NCBI GenBank assembly: GCA_002790175.1
Contig: PFUQ01000119.1
Location: forward strand, 1 to 8,674
Reading direction: 5' to 3'
DNA: 8,674 nt
Source: Flavobacteriales bacterium CG_4_9_14_3_um_filter_32_8
Lineage (GTDB): Bacteria > Bacteroidota > Bacteroidia > Flavobacteriales_E > Vicingaceae
This document shows, one piece after another, positions 7,429 through 8,674 of the stretch; the first letter of the stretch is position 1; every line of letters begins with the position of its first letter. A program made the position numbers and the translations under genes. Under the pieces are notes generated by a model. It saw only the letters and a list, made by a program, of their open reading frames with translations. It was not told the DNA's origin and did no database searches.

Positions 7429-7436
7429 CAAAAGTA
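7429..7436 (-). promoter_or_regulatory. Candidate -7 box for purD
   Basis: On the minus strand TACTTTTG matches TAnnTTTG, 15 bp upstream of the purD ATG. Transcription would start only a few bases before the start codon, so the leader would be very short or absent. No TTG lies at the usual -33 distance; the nearest TTTG is 43 bp away. Confidence 0.45.
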
Positions 7437-7499
7437 TAAAATCCTACATGGAGTTAAAAGGCGAAATAAATATTCTTACCAAAGAATTTTATTCTAAAA

Positions 7500-7530
7500 T
7501 TTGTAGAATAACAAAATTAGATTAGCTTTG
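7500..7530 (+). promoter_or_regulatory. Strong Bacteroidetes-type promoter (TTTG-N19-TAGCTTTG)
   Basis: TTTG at 7500-7503 and TAGCTTTG at 7523-7530 are separated by 19 bp, the textbook arrangement for the Bacteroidetes housekeeping sigma factor. It is the best-formed promoter in the window. The predicted transcript starts near 7535-7540, just before the ATG at 7546. It may also serve the PAS-SpoIIE gene that starts at 7752. Confidence 0.7.
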
Positions 7531-7545
7531 TGTCCTGAAACAATT

Positions 7546-7684
7546 ATGGCAACACAATTAAATATCAAAAATTTATTCATCGGTTCTTATTATTATTGGA
7601 ACCGTATATGCCACAATATGCCCACTATTTTTAATAATCGATTTACGATTATTCATAGATAAAAATAAAGGCACCGCTTTTTAG
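7546..7684 (+). pseudogene. Small membrane-peptide ORF, apparently frameshifted near 7584
   Basis: I do not recognise this gene. As written, the ATG at 7546 opens 38 codons, beginning MATQLNIKNLFIG and ending at TAA 7660-7662. After the glycine codon (7582-7584) the frame becomes unremarkable. If one T of the TT at 7584-7585 is dropped, the protein continues as LIIIGTVYATICPLFLII and then a charged tail rich in D, K and R, ending FIDKNKGTAF at TAG 7682-7684. That gives 45 residues with one clear membrane helix. The start sits just behind a strong promoter, which argues that something is expressed from here. It could be a broken small gene, a sequencing or assembly error in a short T run, or chance. 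The remaining gap to the next gene, 7685-7751, shows nothing else clear. Confidence 0.4.
7633..7653. repeat. Short perfect hairpin inside the small ORF region
   Basis: AATAATCG (7633-7640) and CGATTATT (7646-7653) are exact reverse complements around the 5-base loop ATTTA. The stem is A/T-rich and no T run follows, so it is not a convincing terminator. It may be incidental. Confidence 0.4.
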
Positions 7685-7751
7685 AAAGCAAAAAACAATC
7701 ACTTTATTATTTTATTTCTTACGGTTGAAAAACCATTAAATTTTTACTGTT

Positions 7752-8674
7752 ATGTCATTAGTTACTGATGCAATACTTGAAAAATTAAACAGCTTAATAG
7801 TTGTTGTAAACCAAACAGGCAATGTGGAATATGTTAGCCCTTCTGCCAAACGAATTTTGGGTTTTGAACCCGAACAATTGATGGGTGAAGGATGGTGGAA
7901 TTTAACTCGCAATACTATTGACGACAGAAAAAGCATTATTGAGTTGACTTTACAACAACTTAAACAAGAATCGTTGTTGGAAACTGTTCCGCAAGAGCGT
8001 TTACTTAAAACTGCTACCGGTGGCGACCGCTGGATTTTATGGAATACCTCCAAAGGACCATTAAATACGTTAGTTGGAATTGGACATGACATTACCGACC
8101 GTAAAAAAGCCGAATTAAAGTTGTTGGAGAAAAATACGGAGTTGGTTCAGCACAACAAAGACATGCTCGACAGCATACAATATGCCAGTAGAATACAAGA
8201 GGCTATTTTGCCCGATGTGCAAAAAATAAAAAATGCCTTTAAAGATGCTTTTGTATTATACCAACCTAAAGATGTGGTAAGTGGAGATTACTACTTCTTT
8301 TACCAGCGAGGCAACAAGACTTTTGTTGCTGTAGTTGATTGCACAGGACATGGAGTTCCTGGTGCGTTAATGAGTTTTATCGCCAATGGAGCGTTAAAAG
8401 AAGTCATTATAAAAAAAGGAGTGGAAGACCCCTCAGAAATTTTATATGCCTTGGATGAAGAATTGTTTTTGGCGTTAAATAAATCGAAAGATGGAGTGGT
8501 TTCACTAGACGGAATGGATGTGGCAATTGGCGTGTTCGATTTTGTGGAACAAACATTTGCTTATGCTGGTGCGTTCCGTCCTGTATTGGTTGTACGGAAA
8601 GCCCCACCCAGCCTTCCGTCAACTGACGGAGAGGAGAGCCAACACGCTAACCATACCTATTCCGAAGGATGTGT
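7752..8674 (+). CDS. PAS-domain SpoIIE (PP2C-type) serine phosphatase (partial, C-terminus beyond the right edge)
   Basis: 307 residues are visible of a cytoplasmic signalling phosphatase. A PAS domain occupies about 5-118, with VVVNQTGNVEYVSPSAKRILGF near its start and GIGHDITDRKKAE closing it. A helical linker (about 119-155) carries DSIQYASRIQEAILP, a common lead-in to Bacteroidota SpoIIE domains. The phosphatase domain follows, with KDVVSGDYYFF at 173-183 (metal ligand Asp179), VVDCTGHGVPGALMS at 195-209 (Asp196) and LDGMDVAIGVFD at 252-263. Such enzymes dephosphorylate serines on regulatory partners, typically anti-anti-sigma proteins; the partner here is unknown. No transmembrane segment is present. 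The start at 7752 has no Shine-Dalgarno sequence and only a weak -7-like box (TACGGTTG, 7720-7727). Residues about 283-303 look like an insertion and coincide with a G+C-rich palindrome in the DNA. Confidence 0.92.
   Translation, partial: MSLVTDAILEKLNSLIVVVNQTGNVEYVSPSAKRILGFEPEQLMGEGWWNLTRNTIDDRKSIIELTLQQLKQESLLETVPQERLLKTATGGDRWILWNTSKGPLNTLVGIGHDITDRKKAELKLLEKNTELVQHNKDMLDSIQYASRIQEAILPDVQKIKNAFKDAFVLYQPKDVVSGDYYFFYQRGNKTFVAVVDCTGHGVPGALMSFIANGALKEVIIKKGVEDPSEILYALDEELFLALNKSKDGVVSLDGMDVAIGVFDFVEQTFAYAGAFRPVLVVRKAPPSLPSTDGEESQHANHTYSEGC
8612..8634. repeat. REP-like G+C-rich palindrome within the SpoIIE-domain gene
   Basis: TCCGTCA (8615-8621) and TGACGGA (8624-8630) are exact reverse complements around a 2-base loop. 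CCT (8612-8614) and AGG (8632-8634) extend the stem past one bulged G. The surrounding 8601-8640 is clearly richer in G+C than the rest of the gene. It stays in the reading frame and encodes LPSTDG at residues 288-293. The shape resembles REP-type dispersed palindromes. Whether it is repeated elsewhere in the genome cannot be seen here. Confidence 0.6.

Noticed and set aside
7736..8092. Minus-strand open frame of 118 codons opposite the PAS domain
   Set aside because: The plus strand encodes a recognisable PAS domain here; the opposite frame has no recognisable motif.
1..8674. CRISPR arrays, tRNA or rRNA genes, intact insertion sequences
   Set aside because: No evenly spaced direct repeats, tRNA-like or rRNA-like segments or transposase frames were seen on either strand.

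Overview
The window looks like a piece of a Bacteroidota chromosome, most likely from the Flavobacteriales. The DNA is A+T-rich. Most start codons lack a Shine-Dalgarno sequence. The upstream regions repeatedly carry the Bacteroidetes -7 promoter box TAnnTTTG. The gene content also fits: a single-chain PurL, a LytS-type kinase paired with a LiaF-like membrane protein, a BrxA/BrxB-type bacilliredoxin, an RHS-core remnant, and a PAS-SpoIIE phosphatase. The genus cannot be named from the sequence.

Layout. Positions 1-1490 (minus strand) hold a two-gene operon: a LiaF-like four-helix membrane protein, then a LytS/YehU-family sensor kinase that runs off the left edge. Its promoter lies in a short divergent intergenic region shared with a bacilliredoxin gene (1651-2061, plus), which ends in a perfect 42-bp palindromic terminator. 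Positions 2128-2390 hold no intact gene. On the minus strand they contain a short decayed fragment of an RHS repeat-associated core domain, plus a separate imperfect hairpin. Two purine biosynthesis genes follow and converge: purL (2391-6095, plus) and purD (6137-7414, minus). Past purD comes a well-formed Bacteroidetes promoter (7500-7530). It leads into a small open frame that becomes a coherent 45-residue single-helix membrane peptide if one base is removed near 7584. The window ends inside a PAS-SpoIIE (PP2C-type) phosphatase gene (7752 onward). This gene carries a G+C-rich, REP-like palindrome in frame inside its catalytic domain.

How the genes work together. purD and purL catalyse steps 2 and 4 of de novo purine synthesis. 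Each has its own promoter, so they are neighbours but not an operon. The LiaF-like/LytS pair is probably an envelope-stress sensing module, with a LytTR response regulator expected just past the left edge. The bacilliredoxin is a thiol-redox housekeeping protein. The PAS-SpoIIE protein is a signalling phosphatase of unknown partner. No large undescribed system is evident. The items most worth a second look are the RHS scar upstream of purL, the frameshifted small ORF behind a strong promoter, and the palindrome embedded in the SpoIIE gene.
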